Shown here: positions 9,539-19,611 of the stretch, one piece after another | How positions within the stretch are numbered: position 1 is the stretch's first letter | Layout of the letters: every line of letters begins with the position of its first letter | DNA from: Woeseiaceae bacterium | Lineage (GTDB): Bacteria; Pseudomonadota; Gammaproteobacteria; Steroidobacterales; Woeseiaceae | NCBI GenBank assembly: GCA_013043165.1 | Contig: JABDOQ010000051.1 | Location: forward strand, 62,001-126,000 | Length of the DNA stretch: 64,000 bases | Reading direction: 5' to 3' | Translations under genes and position numbers: made by a program | Notes under the pieces: model-generated | Database searches by the model: none | The model's input: only the letters and a program-made list of their open reading frames with translations | Told to the model about the DNA's origin: nothing

Positions 9539-10849
9539 ATGGAGACCGACCGAGCAAGCCGCCTGCGCCGGGACATCGGATTTTTCGGTGCATCGCTACT
9601 GGTCCTCAATGCGATGATTGGCGCCGGAATTTTCGCGCTGCCGGGCAAAGTCGCCGTCAATGCAGGCATGCTCAGCCCCTGGTTGTTCCTGGTTGTCGGC
9701 ATCCTGTTCCTGTCGGTCGTGCTGACGTTTGCGGAACTCGCGAGCTATTACGAAAAAACGGGTGGCCCGGTACTATACGCGAGCGAGGCATTCGGTCCCT
9801 TGGCCGGATTCAGCACCGGCTGGGTGATCTTTCTCGCCCGCATGACGGCCTTCGCTGCCAATGCCAATGTCATGGCAACCTATCTCGCGTCGTTGTCCGA
9901 TGTCTTCGCCGGCAACCTTGCGCGAGCGGCCATCATCAGTGCCGTAACGATCGGCCTCACCTGGGCCAATGTAATGGGTGTCCGCGACGGTGTGCGCACG
10001 ATGGGCATATTTACCGTACTCAAAGTGACGCCGCTGGTAATTATGGTATTGCTGGGCCTTCAGTACGTAACGGGCACTACCTTGCTGCCCAGCGCTCCGT
10101 TTGTCGTCGATCAACTCGGCAGCACTACGCTACTCTTGATCTACGCCTACGTCGGTTTCGAGACGATTGCCGTGACGGCCGGCGAAACGTCGCAGCCGCG
10201 CAGTACTTTGCCAAAAGCGCTTGTCGGCACGGTTATCGGCACCGGCCTGCTGTACTTCGTCATTGTGCTGGTGTTCGTATCGATCATTTCGCAGGACCAA
10301 TACGCAAGCGCCACACTCGTCGACGTCGGAAGAGCACTGGCCGGAACGACGGGCGCTCTCGCAATCACGCTGGCGGCGGTATTTTCGATCGGCGGCAACC
10401 TGGCTGGCTCGATGATTGCTGCGCCCCGCCTGATTTTTTCGCTGGCAGAGAACCGCCTTTTGCCGCAGTGGTTTGGTCATGTGCACAGCAAATACGCCAC
10501 ACCGGACCGCTGCATACTGCTCATGGGTGCCATGGCCCTTGTCCTCGCGCTTACGGGCTCGTTCGTAAAACTGGCGGTCGCCAGTTCCGTGGCGAGATTA
10601 TTAGGCTACCTGATCTGCATCGCGTCATTGCCCACAATACGCCGCAACGCGAGCGCCGAGGCGCGCAAGAAAGCCTACCGACTCAAAGGCGGGTATACGA
10701 TTCCCGTGATCGGCTTCGTCATCTGCATCTGGCTGCTCATGCAGTCGAAAACAGAGTCCTGGGTTGCCGTTTCAATTCTGATCGCGATTGGTGCCGTGCT
10801 TTACGGCATCGAAACCCGCACCGGCATACGCGGTGCCGACGAGGACTAG
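9539..10849 (+). CDS. APC family amino acid permease
   Basis: Secondary transporter of the amino acid-polyamine-organocation superfamily, with about 12 transmembrane segments in 436 residues. The first helix holds the unwound GAGIFALPG motif used for substrate binding in this superfamily, and YVGFETIAVTAGETSQPRSTLPKAL is a typical helix 6-7 region. The substrate cannot be told from sequence. The stop codon overlaps the convergent lpdA stop in the four bases CTAG at 10846-10849, so no terminator separates the two genes. Confidence 0.88.
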   Translation: METDRASRLRRDIGFFGASLLVLNAMIGAGIFALPGKVAVNAGMLSPWLFLVVGILFLSVVLTFAELASYYEKTGGPVLYASEAFGPLAGFSTGWVIFLARMTAFAANANVMATYLASLSDVFAGNLARAAIISAVTIGLTWANVMGVRDGVRTMGIFTVLKVTPLVIMVLLGLQYVTGTTLLPSAPFVVDQLGSTTLLLIYAYVGFETIAVTAGETSQPRSTLPKALVGTVIGTGLLYFVIVLVFVSIISQDQYASATLVDVGRALAGTTGALAITLAAVFSIGGNLAGSMIAAPRLIFSLAENRLLPQWFGHVHSKYATPDRCILLMGAMALVLALTGSFVKLAVASSVARLLGYLICIASLPTIRRNASAEARKKAYRLKGGYTIPVIGFVICIWLLMQSKTESWVAVSILIAIGAVLYGIETRTGIRGADED

Positions 10850-12579
10850 CGTCGCTTCGGGATGTAAAGGTCCGTTAGCGTACCTTCGAACGCTTCTGCC
10901 GCCATCGCCACTGTCTCCGACAGCGTGGGATGGGGATGAATCGTCAGACCGATATCCGCTGCATCGGCGCCCATTTCAATGGCCAGGCCAATCTCTGCGA
11001 TCAGGTCGCCTGCATTGGGGCCAACAACGGCGCCGCCCAGCACACGCTTCGTTTGCTTGTCGAAGAGCAACTTCGTGAAACCTTCCGAACGCCCCAACGC
11101 CAGTGCGCGGCCACTTGCGGCCCACGGAAACTGCGCTTTTTCATACTCGACTTCCTGCGCCTTTGCCTCCAGTTCAGTAAGGCCGACCCACGCGATTTCC
11201 GGGTCCGTGTATGCAACGGATGGAATCGTGCGGGCGTCAAAGTAACTCTTCTCGCCCGCCGCCACTTCGGCAGCAACTTTCGCTTCATGTGTTGCTTTGT
11301 GGGCCAGCATGGGTCCGCCTGCGAGGTCACCGATCGCGAAAATATGAGAAACGTTTGTTCGCATCTGCTTGTCGACGGCTATGATGCCGCGTGCATCGAC
11401 ATTGACGCCCGCTTTGTCCGCGTCGAGCAAACCGCCGTTCGCCTTGCGTCCAACCGCGACGAGCACTCGATCGTACACACCGACCGACGGCGCCTTTTCA
11501 CCTTCGAAACTGACTTCGATGCCTGGCACCGTGGCGCGCATGCCTGTCACCCGGGTTGAAACCATTATGGCTTCGTAGCGCTTCCTGACAATTTTGAGGA
11601 ATGGCCGCAAAAGATCCGGGTCCGTTCCCGGCATCAGTGAGTCAGTCAGCTCGACAACGCTAACATCGGTTCCGAGGGCACTGTAGACGCAGGCCATTTC
11701 CAGGCCGATGATGCCGCCGCCGACCACGAGCAGGCGTTTCGGTAGCGGCACGAGCTCGAGTGCGCCGGTGGAATCGACAATTCGCGGATCATCCGGCAGG
11801 TCCGGCAACATCAGCGGTTCCGATCCCGCCGCAATGATGCACTGTTCGAATTCGACGGTTTCGTCATTGTCGAGCTGCAGGCGATGGGCGGAAACAAAGC
11901 TGGCCATACCCTGGATGACCCGCACTTTACGCTGCTTCGCCATTGTCGACAGACCGGCCGTCAATTGCCCAATGACCTGGTTCTTCCAGTCGCGGAGTTT
12001 TTCGGCTTCGATTCTCGGCTTGCCAAAAGTAACGCCGTGTTCAGCCATGGCGGCCGCGTCGTCAATGACTTTCGCCGCATGCAAAAGGGCTTTCGAAGGA
12101 ATACAACCGACATTCAGGCAGACCCCGCCCAGCACGGGCGATCGTTCGATGAGAATGACATCCAGCCCCAGGTCCGCCGCGCGGAATGCCGCCGTGTAAC
12201 CGCCGGGCCCCGCGCCGATCACAACCAGCTGCGCGGCATGTGTTGCATCACCCTCGTGCGTACGTGTCGCAACAATTTCCGGCGCCGACATCTTGCGGGT
12301 CTCTTCGACGTTCTCGACGGGAACGTCAGTGCCACTGCCAGCGGCTTCTATAGTTACAACAGTGGAGCCTTTCGAGACCCTGTCGCCAACCTTGACGTCG
12401 ACCGAGACAATCGTGCCGGCCTGGCTGGCCGGGATGTCCATCGAGGCTTTATCCGTTTCCAGCGTGACGAGCGGGTCTTCGACCGATACTGCGTCGCCTG
12501 GCACGACCAGGATCTCTATGACCTCGACATCTTCGAAGTCACCCAGGTCAGGAACCGTCAACTGCACGGGACGGGACAC
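10846..12579 (-). CDS. lpdA: dihydrolipoamide dehydrogenase (E3) with N-terminal lipoyl domain
   Basis: E3 of the pyruvate dehydrogenase complex; FAD enzyme that reoxidises dihydrolipoamide with NAD+. Residues 1-80 are a fused lipoyl domain (LETDKASMDIP), then a linker and the flavoprotein with FAD motif VIGAGPGGYTAAFRAADLG, the redox-active disulfide GGVCLNVGCIPSK, the NAD-binding VVGGGIIGLEMA and the C-terminal HPHPTLSE with the catalytic histidine. GTG start shares one base with the aceF stop. An E3 with its own lipoyl domain is the form found in PDH operons of several Gamma- and Betaproteobacteria, distinct from the shared E. coli Lpd. Confidence 0.95.
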   Translation of the reverse strand: MSRPVQLTVPDLGDFEDVEVIEILVVPGDAVSVEDPLVTLETDKASMDIPASQAGTIVSVDVKVGDRVSKGSTVVTIEAAGSGTDVPVENVEETRKMSAPEIVATRTHEGDATHAAQLVVIGAGPGGYTAAFRAADLGLDVILIERSPVLGGVCLNVGCIPSKALLHAAKVIDDAAAMAEHGVTFGKPRIEAEKLRDWKNQVIGQLTAGLSTMAKQRKVRVIQGMASFVSAHRLQLDNDETVEFEQCIIAAGSEPLMLPDLPDDPRIVDSTGALELVPLPKRLLVVGGGIIGLEMACVYSALGTDVSVVELTDSLMPGTDPDLLRPFLKIVRKRYEAIMVSTRVTGMRATVPGIEVSFEGEKAPSVGVYDRVLVAVGRKANGGLLDADKAGVNVDARGIIAVDKQMRTNVSHIFAIGDLAGGPMLAHKATHEAKVAAEVAAGEKSYFDARTIPSVAYTDPEIAWVGLTELEAKAQEVEYEKAQFPWAASGRALALGRSEGFTKLLFDKQTKRVLGGAVVGPNAGDLIAEIGLAIEMGADAADIGLTIHPHPTLSETVAMAAEAFEGTLTDLYIPKRR

Positions 12580-14201
12580 TAGGGAATCGCCTGCAACAGT
12601 GACTCAACGTCGGCCAGCTTCTGGCCGAGAAACGTCGTAAAACGCACCGCCTGTGCGCCATCGATAACCCGATGGTCGTACGACAGCGACAGCGGCAGCA
12701 TCAAACGGGGTTCGAAGTCCGAGCCGTTCCAGACAGGTTGCATGGATGAGCGCGAAACGCCAAGAATGGCTACTTCAGGCGCGTTGACGATTGGCGTAAA
12801 CGCGGTTCCGCCGATCCCGCCCAGGCTTGAAATCGTAAACGTAGCACCCTGCAGCTGATCAGCCTTCAACCTGCCTTCGCGCGCAAGCGCCGAGAGCTCG
12901 CCGAGCTCCTTGGCAATTTCGTAAACGTCTTTCTTGTCGGCATCGCGAATGACGGGAACCATAAGTCCCTGCTCGGTGTCGGCAGCAAAACCCAAATGAC
13001 AGTATTTCTTGAAGACCAGGCTTGTGCCATCGTCCGAGAGTGATGCATTGACCTTGGGATATTCTTCGAGAGCCGCAACGCAGGCTTTCATCACAAACGC
13101 CAGCGGCGTCAAGCCGATGCCGCGTTCTTTGGCGGGTCCCTTCAGTTTCTGGCGCCTCGCTTCCAGGTCTGTGATGTCAGCCAGGTCGTGCTGCGTGACA
13201 TGCGGCACATTGATCCAGCTCGCCTGGAGTCGTGGACCCGAAATCTTCTGGATGCGCGTCAGCGGCTGGACGTCGATCTCGCCGAACTTGGCGAAGTCGA
13301 CGCTCGGTGTTTTAGGAAGACCGCCACCCGCAGGTGCCGCCGCCTGTCCGGTCAGGATGGCCTTGACGAACGCTTTGACGTCATCGTGCAGTACGCGGTT
13401 TTTTGCGCCGCTGCCTTTGACCTGGACAAGATTGACGCCGAGCTCCCGTGCCAGTTTTCTGACCGACGGGCTGGCGTGGGCCTTGGCGAATCCGCCCTCT
13501 TCAATTTTCGGTAGCGTGTTTGCCGCCGCGCTCGGCGCAGGTTTATCGGGTGCGGCCTTCGGTGCCGGCGCTTGCGGTGTTGCAGCCGGCTTCGCTGTTG
13601 CCGGCGCACCTTCAGGCTCCTGATCAGCGACGGCGTCGACGATCGCCAGTGATGCGCCTGCAGAAATTTTTTCGCCGACCTTGATCAGGACGGACTCGAC
13701 AGTCCCCGCAACAACGGCAGGCACGTCCATGGCAGCTTTATCCGTTTCGAGCGTGACCAGCGGATCGTCGACCGCGATCGTATCGCCGGGTGCAATATGA
13801 ACCTCGATGACCTCGACCTCATCGAAATCGCCCAGGTCCGGTACAACCAGCGTCTGTTTGCCGCCCGATTTCCGCCGCTCGCCGGCTGGCGCCGCCAATA
13901 TTGTCGTTTCGCCGGTTGGTTCTGCGGCCATCGCCGGCGTTATGACGACCGTGTCGCTGACCTGCACCGTCATCCTGCCGATGACGTCGCCGGTGGAGAC
14001 GGTGTCACCGATTGCGACCGTCATACTCTCAATTACGCCGCCCTCGGGCGCCGGAACATCGAATGAAGCCTTGTCGGTCTCGAGCGTAATGAGACCATCC
14101 TCGCGAGCGACACTGTCGCCGGGCGCGACCAGCACCTCGATGATCTCGACGTTTTCGAAATCGCCAAGATCCGGTACTACTATATCGATCGAATTCGCCA
14201 T
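12579..14201 (-). CDS. aceF: pyruvate dehydrogenase complex E2, dihydrolipoyl acetyltransferase
   Basis: Core acetyltransferase of the pyruvate dehydrogenase complex. Two N-terminal lipoyl domains carry the lipoylated lysines (LETDKASFDVP and LETDKAAMDVP), followed by an Ala/Pro-rich flexible linker, a peripheral subunit-binding domain (ASPSVRKLARELGVNL) and the catalytic domain ending in SYDHRVIDGAQAVRF, which holds the HxxxDG active site. 540 residues; E. coli AceF has three lipoyl domains, so this is a two-lipoyl variant with the third effectively on LpdA. Lies 19 bases after aceE and overlaps lpdA. Confidence 0.95.
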   Translation of the reverse strand: MANSIDIVVPDLGDFENVEIIEVLVAPGDSVAREDGLITLETDKASFDVPAPEGGVIESMTVAIGDTVSTGDVIGRMTVQVSDTVVITPAMAAEPTGETTILAAPAGERRKSGGKQTLVVPDLGDFDEVEVIEVHIAPGDTIAVDDPLVTLETDKAAMDVPAVVAGTVESVLIKVGEKISAGASLAIVDAVADQEPEGAPATAKPAATPQAPAPKAAPDKPAPSAAANTLPKIEEGGFAKAHASPSVRKLARELGVNLVQVKGSGAKNRVLHDDVKAFVKAILTGQAAAPAGGGLPKTPSVDFAKFGEIDVQPLTRIQKISGPRLQASWINVPHVTQHDLADITDLEARRQKLKGPAKERGIGLTPLAFVMKACVAALEEYPKVNASLSDDGTSLVFKKYCHLGFAADTEQGLMVPVIRDADKKDVYEIAKELGELSALAREGRLKADQLQGATFTISSLGGIGGTAFTPIVNAPEVAILGVSRSSMQPVWNGSDFEPRLMLPLSLSYDHRVIDGAQAVRFTTFLGQKLADVESLLQAIP

Positions 14202-14220
14202 ACTCGTATTCCCGGCTACT

Positions 14221-16887
14221 CTACAGCGTCACGGGATCGGGACGATCCGGATCGATGCCGTATTTCTCAATAGCCTGCACGACAGTTTTTTGATCGAGCA
14301 CACCGTCATCGGCGAGTGCTTTCAGCGCGGTGACCGCGATGGATCGGCTATCAACCTCAAAGTGTTCTCGAAGTGCTTTGCGGGCATCGCTGCGCCCGTA
14401 GCCATCAGTGCCGAGCGAGATATAACGACCCGGCATCCAGCGCTGCACCTGGTCGGCCACTATTTTCATATAGTCGGTTGCCGCGACGTATGGCCCCGGC
14501 CTTTCGGCGAGGCACTGCTCGAGGTAAGACTTGCGTGGCTTCTCGGCCGGATGCAGCTGATTCCAGCGCTCGACCGCGAGCGCGTCGCGGCGCAACTCGT
14601 TGAAGCTCGTAACAGACCAAACGTCTGTGGGTACGCCGAAGTCCTGCATCAACAGGTCAGCCGCTGCAATCACCTCTCGCAGGATCGTGCCGGAGCCCAT
14701 GAGCTGCGCACGAATCTTGCCCTGACCACCGACCTGCAGCAGGTACATGCCGCGCAGAATGCCATCTTCCACGCCGGCCGGCATTGGCGGATGCGCGTAG
14801 TTCTCGTTCATGCAGGTGATGTAATAGAAGATGTTCTCCTGCTCGTCCATCATGCGCCGCAACCCGTCCTGGATAATCACGGCGAGTTCGTACGCATAGG
14901 TCGGGTCGTAGGAACGGCAGTTCGGTACCGTCGACGATGCGACCAGGCTGTGACCGTCCTGGTGCTGCAGCCCCTCGCCCGCCAGCGTCGTGCGGCCGGC
15001 GGTACCGCCGATCAGGAAGCCGCGCGACTGCATGTCGCCGCCCGCCCAGACAAAGTCACCGATACGCTGGAAACCGAACATCGAGTAATAGATGTAAAAC
15101 GGCACCATCGGCACGTCGTGATTCGAGTACGACGTAGCCGCCGCAATCCACGAGCAAAAGGCGCCGCCCTCGTTGATGCCTTCCTCGAGAATCTGACCTT
15201 TCTTGTCCTCGCGGTAATACATCAGCTCGTCGGAGTCCTGCGGTTCGTACAGCTGACCTTGCGAGGCATAAATTCCGATCTGGCGGAACATACCTTCCAT
15301 GCCAAAAGTACGCGCCTCGTCTGGCACGATTGGCACGATATGCTTTCCGATCTTCTTGTCGCGCGTCAGCGCTGTAAGCATCCGCACGAAGGCCATCGTG
15401 GTCGACGCCTCGCGTTCGCCGGTGCCGTCGATCTGCGTCTTGAAAAGCTCCAGCGGCGGGGCGGGCAGCGATTTCGACACCGGACGACGGCGCGGTAGAA
15501 AGCCGCCGAGCGCCTGGCGCTGCTCCATCATGTATTCGAACTCCGCACTATCCGGATCGGGCTTGAAGTACGGAACCGTGTCACCGAGCTTCGAGTCCGG
15601 TATCGGTATGTTGAAACGATCGCGAAAGGCCTTGATTTCCTCGATGTCCATCTTCTTCTGCTGGTGAGCAATGTTGCGCCCCTCACCCGCCGTCCCCATC
15701 CCGTAACCCTTGATCGTCTTCGCGAGGATGATGGTCGGGCCGCCCTTGTGCGCTGATGCGGCTTCATACGCCGCGTAAACCTTGAGCGGATCATGGCCGC
15801 CGCGATTGAGTCGCCAGATCTCTTCGTCCGACATGTTCGCGACCATTTCGGCCGTCTCCGGGTACTTTGCGAAGAACGTGTCGCGAACGTACTTGCCGTT
15901 CATCGACTTGATTTTCTGGTATTCGCCGTCGACGGTCTCTTCCATGATCTGCCGCAGCTTGCCCGACTGGTCTTTGGCCAACAGTGGATCCCACCTCGAC
16001 CCCCAGACGACCTTGACCACGTTCCAGCCGGCACCGCCGAAGGCCGCCTCCAGCTCCTGGATGATCTTGCCGTTGCCGCGTACCGGGCCGTCGAGGCGCT
16101 GCAGGTTGCAGTTGACGACGAACACGAGGTTGTCAAGGCCTTCGCGCACCGGCATCGTGATTGCGCCCATCGATTCGGGCTCGTCCATTTCGCCGTCGCC
16201 GAGAAACGCCCAGACCTTGCGGTCACTGGGCTCAATAAGCCCGCGATGTTCCATGTAGCGCATGAAGCGCGCCTGGTATATTGCCATCATTGGACCGAGG
16301 CCCATGGACACTGTCGGGAACTGCCAGAAGTCCGGCATCAGCCACGGGTGTGGATACGATGACAAACCTCCACCACCGACCTCCTGACGGAAGCGATTCA
16401 GCTGATCCTCATTGAGACGTCCCTCGAGAAAAGCGCGCGCATAGATGCCCGGCGACGAGTGGCCCTGGATGAACACCATGTCCCCTTCCTGGCGATCGGT
16501 CGCGCCTCGCCAGAAGTGGTTGAAGCCGACCTCGTACAGGGTTGCCGACGATGCATAACTCGAAATGTGTCCGCCGTACTCCGTACTGATCTTGTTAGCA
16601 TTGATCACCATCGCCATCGCGTTCCAGCGTATATAGGCTTCGATACGGCGCTCGAGGGAGCGATCGCCAGGATACTCAGGCTGACGCGCCGTGGAGATCG
16701 TGTTGAGGTATGCCGTGTTCGGCGTGTACGGCAGGTAGGCGCCCGAACGCCGCGCAAAATCGATCATCTGGTTTAGCAGGAAGTGCGCCCGCTCCGGGCC
16801 GTGCTGCGCCAGGACCGAATCGATCGACTCCAGCCATTCGGTGGTCTCGATTGGATCTATGTCATCGAAAGGATTGAAACTGCTCAT
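14221..16887 (-). CDS. aceE: pyruvate dehydrogenase E1, homodimeric type
   Basis: ThDP-dependent E1 that decarboxylates pyruvate and acetylates E2 lipoyl groups. The chosen ATG at 16887 (GGTGGA seven bases upstream) gives 888 residues versus 887 in E. coli, and DIDPIETTEWLESIDSVL aligns with the E. coli N terminus; a GTG at 16899 would add four residues. GDGEMDEPES is the ThDP/Mg binding region and HSSPGIYARAFLEGRL a substrate-channel motif. First gene of aceE-aceF-lpdA, divergent from the aminopeptidase gene; no regulator gene such as pdhR is adjacent. Confidence 0.96.
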   Translation of the reverse strand: MSSFNPFDDIDPIETTEWLESIDSVLAQHGPERAHFLLNQMIDFARRSGAYLPYTPNTAYLNTISTARQPEYPGDRSLERRIEAYIRWNAMAMVINANKISTEYGGHISSYASSATLYEVGFNHFWRGATDRQEGDMVFIQGHSSPGIYARAFLEGRLNEDQLNRFRQEVGGGGLSSYPHPWLMPDFWQFPTVSMGLGPMMAIYQARFMRYMEHRGLIEPSDRKVWAFLGDGEMDEPESMGAITMPVREGLDNLVFVVNCNLQRLDGPVRGNGKIIQELEAAFGGAGWNVVKVVWGSRWDPLLAKDQSGKLRQIMEETVDGEYQKIKSMNGKYVRDTFFAKYPETAEMVANMSDEEIWRLNRGGHDPLKVYAAYEAASAHKGGPTIILAKTIKGYGMGTAGEGRNIAHQQKKMDIEEIKAFRDRFNIPIPDSKLGDTVPYFKPDPDSAEFEYMMEQRQALGGFLPRRRPVSKSLPAPPLELFKTQIDGTGEREASTTMAFVRMLTALTRDKKIGKHIVPIVPDEARTFGMEGMFRQIGIYASQGQLYEPQDSDELMYYREDKKGQILEEGINEGGAFCSWIAAATSYSNHDVPMVPFYIYYSMFGFQRIGDFVWAGGDMQSRGFLIGGTAGRTTLAGEGLQHQDGHSLVASSTVPNCRSYDPTYAYELAVIIQDGLRRMMDEQENIFYYITCMNENYAHPPMPAGVEDGILRGMYLLQVGGQGKIRAQLMGSGTILREVIAAADLLMQDFGVPTDVWSVTSFNELRRDALAVERWNQLHPAEKPRKSYLEQCLAERPGPYVAATDYMKIVADQVQRWMPGRYISLGTDGYGRSDARKALREHFEVDSRSIAVTALKALADDGVLDQKTVVQAIEKYGIDPDRPDPVTL

Positions 16888-17061
16888 AATTCTGTCCACC
16901 GGGCGTTGGCCAGGACACCTCCCGGCGTGTCACGTGAATTACAAGAAGCGTCCTGCTAGGATCACCGCTTCATTGCACCGGACCGTGCGATTCGCTAGTG
17001 CGGCCGCCATATTCGGGGTTTGTGCCGTAAGGGTCAAGCGCACGGCGGAGAATAAAACCGT

Positions 17062-18570
17062 ATGACAACTGTCGTCCCTGACATTCGTGATATTCGAATC
17101 TTTCAAAAGCCTGGCCGCATCTCGACGAAGGTCCTGGATCCAGTTGATCAGTTACTTTTGATACTACCCGCCAGGCCGACCGTAGCGGATTTTCGGAAAG
17201 TCCCCCAGAGCCGCAAACTACAGGCCGTTTATCGAAAACACATTGCTGGCTCGACACCGGCGTTCACGACAAATCTCGGCAACAAGAAGCAGACTCTGGT
17301 CGTCGGCGGCACGATCGGCGCTGATGCCAGCGCGTTCGAGCAGCTATGCCTTGGCCGCAAACTCGTTGCCGCAGCCAGCGGTCAAAAGGCCGGCAGTCTC
17401 GGCATTTGTGCCGTCGGTTTCGACCCCGATGCGCAGGCAGCGCTCATCAAAAACGTACTGGCGGCGGCGCTGGCTGCAGGTCTCAAGCTGCCCACTTTCA
17501 AGAGCAAGGCGGCACCTGCGAAGATCAGGAGCATCCGGCTGTTGGGTCTCGACGAACCGCTCGACACCAGTCGGACCGAGGCCGAGGCGAAGGGCAATAA
17601 CCTCGCCCGCTGGTTAACTTCGTTGCCACCCAACATGCTCGACGCCGTCCGCTACGCAGAGGTCGTTAAGAGCCTCGCAAAAGAGCGCGGCTGGCAGTAC
17701 AAACGCTTTGTCACCAAGGATCTGAAAGCACTCGGTGCCGGTGCTTTCCTGGCCGTTGCTCAGGGTAACGATGACGACAGCGCCGGCATCGTTCGGCTTC
17801 GCTATCGACCCGGCTCGAACAAGTCGAAAGCCGATTTGAGCCTGGTCGGCAAAGGCATCATATTCGACACAGGTGGCACCAATCTGAAGCCATTCGCGTC
17901 GATGCTCGACATGCATGGCGATATGCAGGGCAGCGCGGTCGCGCTCGGAACATTCCTTGCAATTTCCGAACTGAAACTGCCTATCGCGGTCGACTGCTGG
18001 CTGGCACTGACCGAAAACCGTACCGGCCCCAATGCCTACAAATCGCAGGATGTCGTCACGGCCGCAAACGGCAAAACCATCCAGATTATTCATACCGATG
18101 CTGAAGGACGTCTCGCACTCGCGGATGCGCTGGTGCTCGCCAGTCGCGAGCAACCCGGAATCATTTTCGACTATGCGACGCTCACCGGCACCTGTGTGAG
18201 TGCGATTACAAGCCGATATTCCGGTGTGTTCACGAATCGGGCCGAATGGCACCCTCGCCTGAAGCGAACCGGCCAGCGTTCTGGCGAACGCGTCTGGCCG
18301 TTCCCGATCGGCAAGGAATTTCTCGATGAGCTCAAGAGCGACACGGCGGATTTCATGCAGTGCTCGCCAAAAGGCGCCGGCGACCATATCCTCGCCGCCA
18401 GCTTTCTCGCCGAGTTCGTAGAGAAAGACGTTCCCTGGGTGCACATAGACCTGAGCGCCGGAGATCGCCCCGGTGGCCTTGGCCACATCGCATCGAAATT
18501 CACGGGCTTCGGCGTGCGCTACACGATGAGCATCATCCTGGACGAAAAACTTCTTGAGGCAAGCCTGTAA
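17062..18570 (+). CDS. M17 leucyl aminopeptidase family protein
   Basis: Cytosolic two-metal aminopeptidase of family M17. The metal and catalytic residues are visible in GIIFDTGGTNLKPFASM (lysine plus aspartate), DMHGDMQGSAVALGTF and HTDAEGRLALADAL, the latter a one-residue variant (H for N) of the family NTDAEGRL signature. 502 residues, with a divergent N-terminal domain. It is followed without a gap by rnt (TAA directly abutting GTG), so the two are probably cotranscribed. Substrate preference (PepA or PepB-like) cannot be assigned. Confidence 0.9.
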   Translation: MTTVVPDIRDIRIFQKPGRISTKVLDPVDQLLLILPARPTVADFRKVPQSRKLQAVYRKHIAGSTPAFTTNLGNKKQTLVVGGTIGADASAFEQLCLGRKLVAAASGQKAGSLGICAVGFDPDAQAALIKNVLAAALAAGLKLPTFKSKAAPAKIRSIRLLGLDEPLDTSRTEAEAKGNNLARWLTSLPPNMLDAVRYAEVVKSLAKERGWQYKRFVTKDLKALGAGAFLAVAQGNDDDSAGIVRLRYRPGSNKSKADLSLVGKGIIFDTGGTNLKPFASMLDMHGDMQGSAVALGTFLAISELKLPIAVDCWLALTENRTGPNAYKSQDVVTAANGKTIQIIHTDAEGRLALADALVLASREQPGIIFDYATLTGTCVSAITSRYSGVFTNRAEWHPRLKRTGQRSGERVWPFPIGKEFLDELKSDTADFMQCSPKGAGDHILAASFLAEFVEKDVPWVHIDLSAGDRPGGLGHIASKFTGFGVRYTMSIILDEKLLEASL

Positions 18571-19212
18571 GTGAGTGACGAGATCAGAGTGTCAGACCGC
18601 TTCCGCGGTTTCTTGCCCGTTGTCGTCGACGTGGAAACGGGGGGGTTCAACTCGAAGACCGACGCCCTGCTCGAAATCGCCGCCGTTTTGCTCGATCTCG
18701 ACTCCGACGGTCTGTTCAGGCGCGGCGAAACGATTCGCTACCACGTGAAACCGTTTGAAGGTGCCAATCTCGAAGCCGCGTCTCTCGCCGTCAACGGCAT
18801 TGATCCGTTCCACCCGCTGCGGCCCGCTATCGACGAACGCGACGCGCTGCAGCGTACATTTCGCGAGGTCCGCCGCGCCGTGCGCGAGAGCCGATGCAGC
18901 CGCGCCGTGTTGGTCGGCCATAACGCGCATTTCGACCTGGGATTTCTGAATCAAGCAGTCGAGCGCTCATCAATAAAACGCAATCCATTTCATCCGTTTA
19001 GCTGCTTCGACACCGTGACATTGTGTGGGATGGCGTTCGGCCAGACGGTTCTTGCCCGCGCGGCAATTGCTGCAGGACTGGGATGGGATGAGACACAGGC
19101 TCACTCTGCATCGTACGATGCAGAGGTCACGGCGGACCTGTTCTGCGAAATCGTCAATCGTTACCGCGATATTTACGAGGCGGCGCTCAGAAACGCGCCG
19201 CCGCAGCCATAG
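18571..19212 (+). CDS. rnt: ribonuclease T
   Basis: DEDDh 3'-5' exoribonuclease that trims the CCA end of tRNA and matures stable RNAs. The four acidic residues are in [36 protein letters not shown] and the C-terminal [14 protein letters not shown], whose histidine completes DEDDh. FCFDTVTL-like [19 protein letters not shown] is typical of RNase T. 213 residues; GTG start immediately after the aminopeptidase stop. In many Gammaproteobacteria rnt is next to grxD, as here. Confidence 0.94.
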   Translation: MSDEIRVSDRFRGFLPVVVDVETGGFNSKTDALLEIAAVLLDLDSDGLFRRGETIRYHVKPFEGANLEAASLAVNGIDPFHPLRPAIDERDALQRTFREVRRAVRESRCSRAVLVGHNAHFDLGFLNQAVERSSIKRNPFHPFSCFDTVTLCGMAFGQTVLARAAIAAGLGWDETQAHSASYDAEVTADLFCEIVNRYRDIYEAALRNAPPQP

Positions 19213-19224
19213 GGTCAAAGGCCC

Positions 19225-19539
19225 CTAGGCGAGGCTTTCCTCAAGCAGTTTTTGCAGCTCGCCCGACTGGTACATGTCGATGACGATATCGCAGCCGCCA
19301 ATCAGCTCACCTTTAACGTATAGCTGTGGAAAGGTCGGCCAGTTTGAGTACTCCTTTAGCCCTTCGCGTATCTCCGGGTCTTCAAAAATATTCACATAGG
19401 AATACGGCTTGCCGATCGCGTTGAGCGCGGCGACTGTTTGGCCGGAAAACCCGCACTGCGGAAAATCGGGCGTGCCTTTCATGTAAAGCAGCACTTCGTT
19501 TGATCCGATCTGGTCTTTGATCCTGGTTTTTACATCCAC
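19225..19539 (-). CDS. grxD: monothiol glutaredoxin Grx4
   Basis: CGFS-type monothiol glutaredoxin, 104 residues, which binds a bridging 2Fe-2S cluster with glutathione and delivers it to apoproteins. The CGFS site is in KGTPDFPQCGFSGQTVAAL, and WPTFPQLYVKGELIGGCDI supplies the glutathione-binding TFPQ and GGCD motifs. Convergent with rnt, with 12 bases between the two stops. Iron-sulfur supply is relevant here because the window encodes many Fe-S proteins. Confidence 0.96.
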   Translation of the reverse strand: MDVKTRIKDQIGSNEVLLYMKGTPDFPQCGFSGQTVAALNAIGKPYSYVNIFEDPEIREGLKEYSNWPTFPQLYVKGELIGGCDIVIDMYQSGELQKLLEESLA

Positions 19540-19611
19540 GTCTGGTACCTGTTTGTGTAGCGACAGCCACTCATGATTGGGCCGCTGCCGAAGTTTTCAA
19601 CTATATGGCGG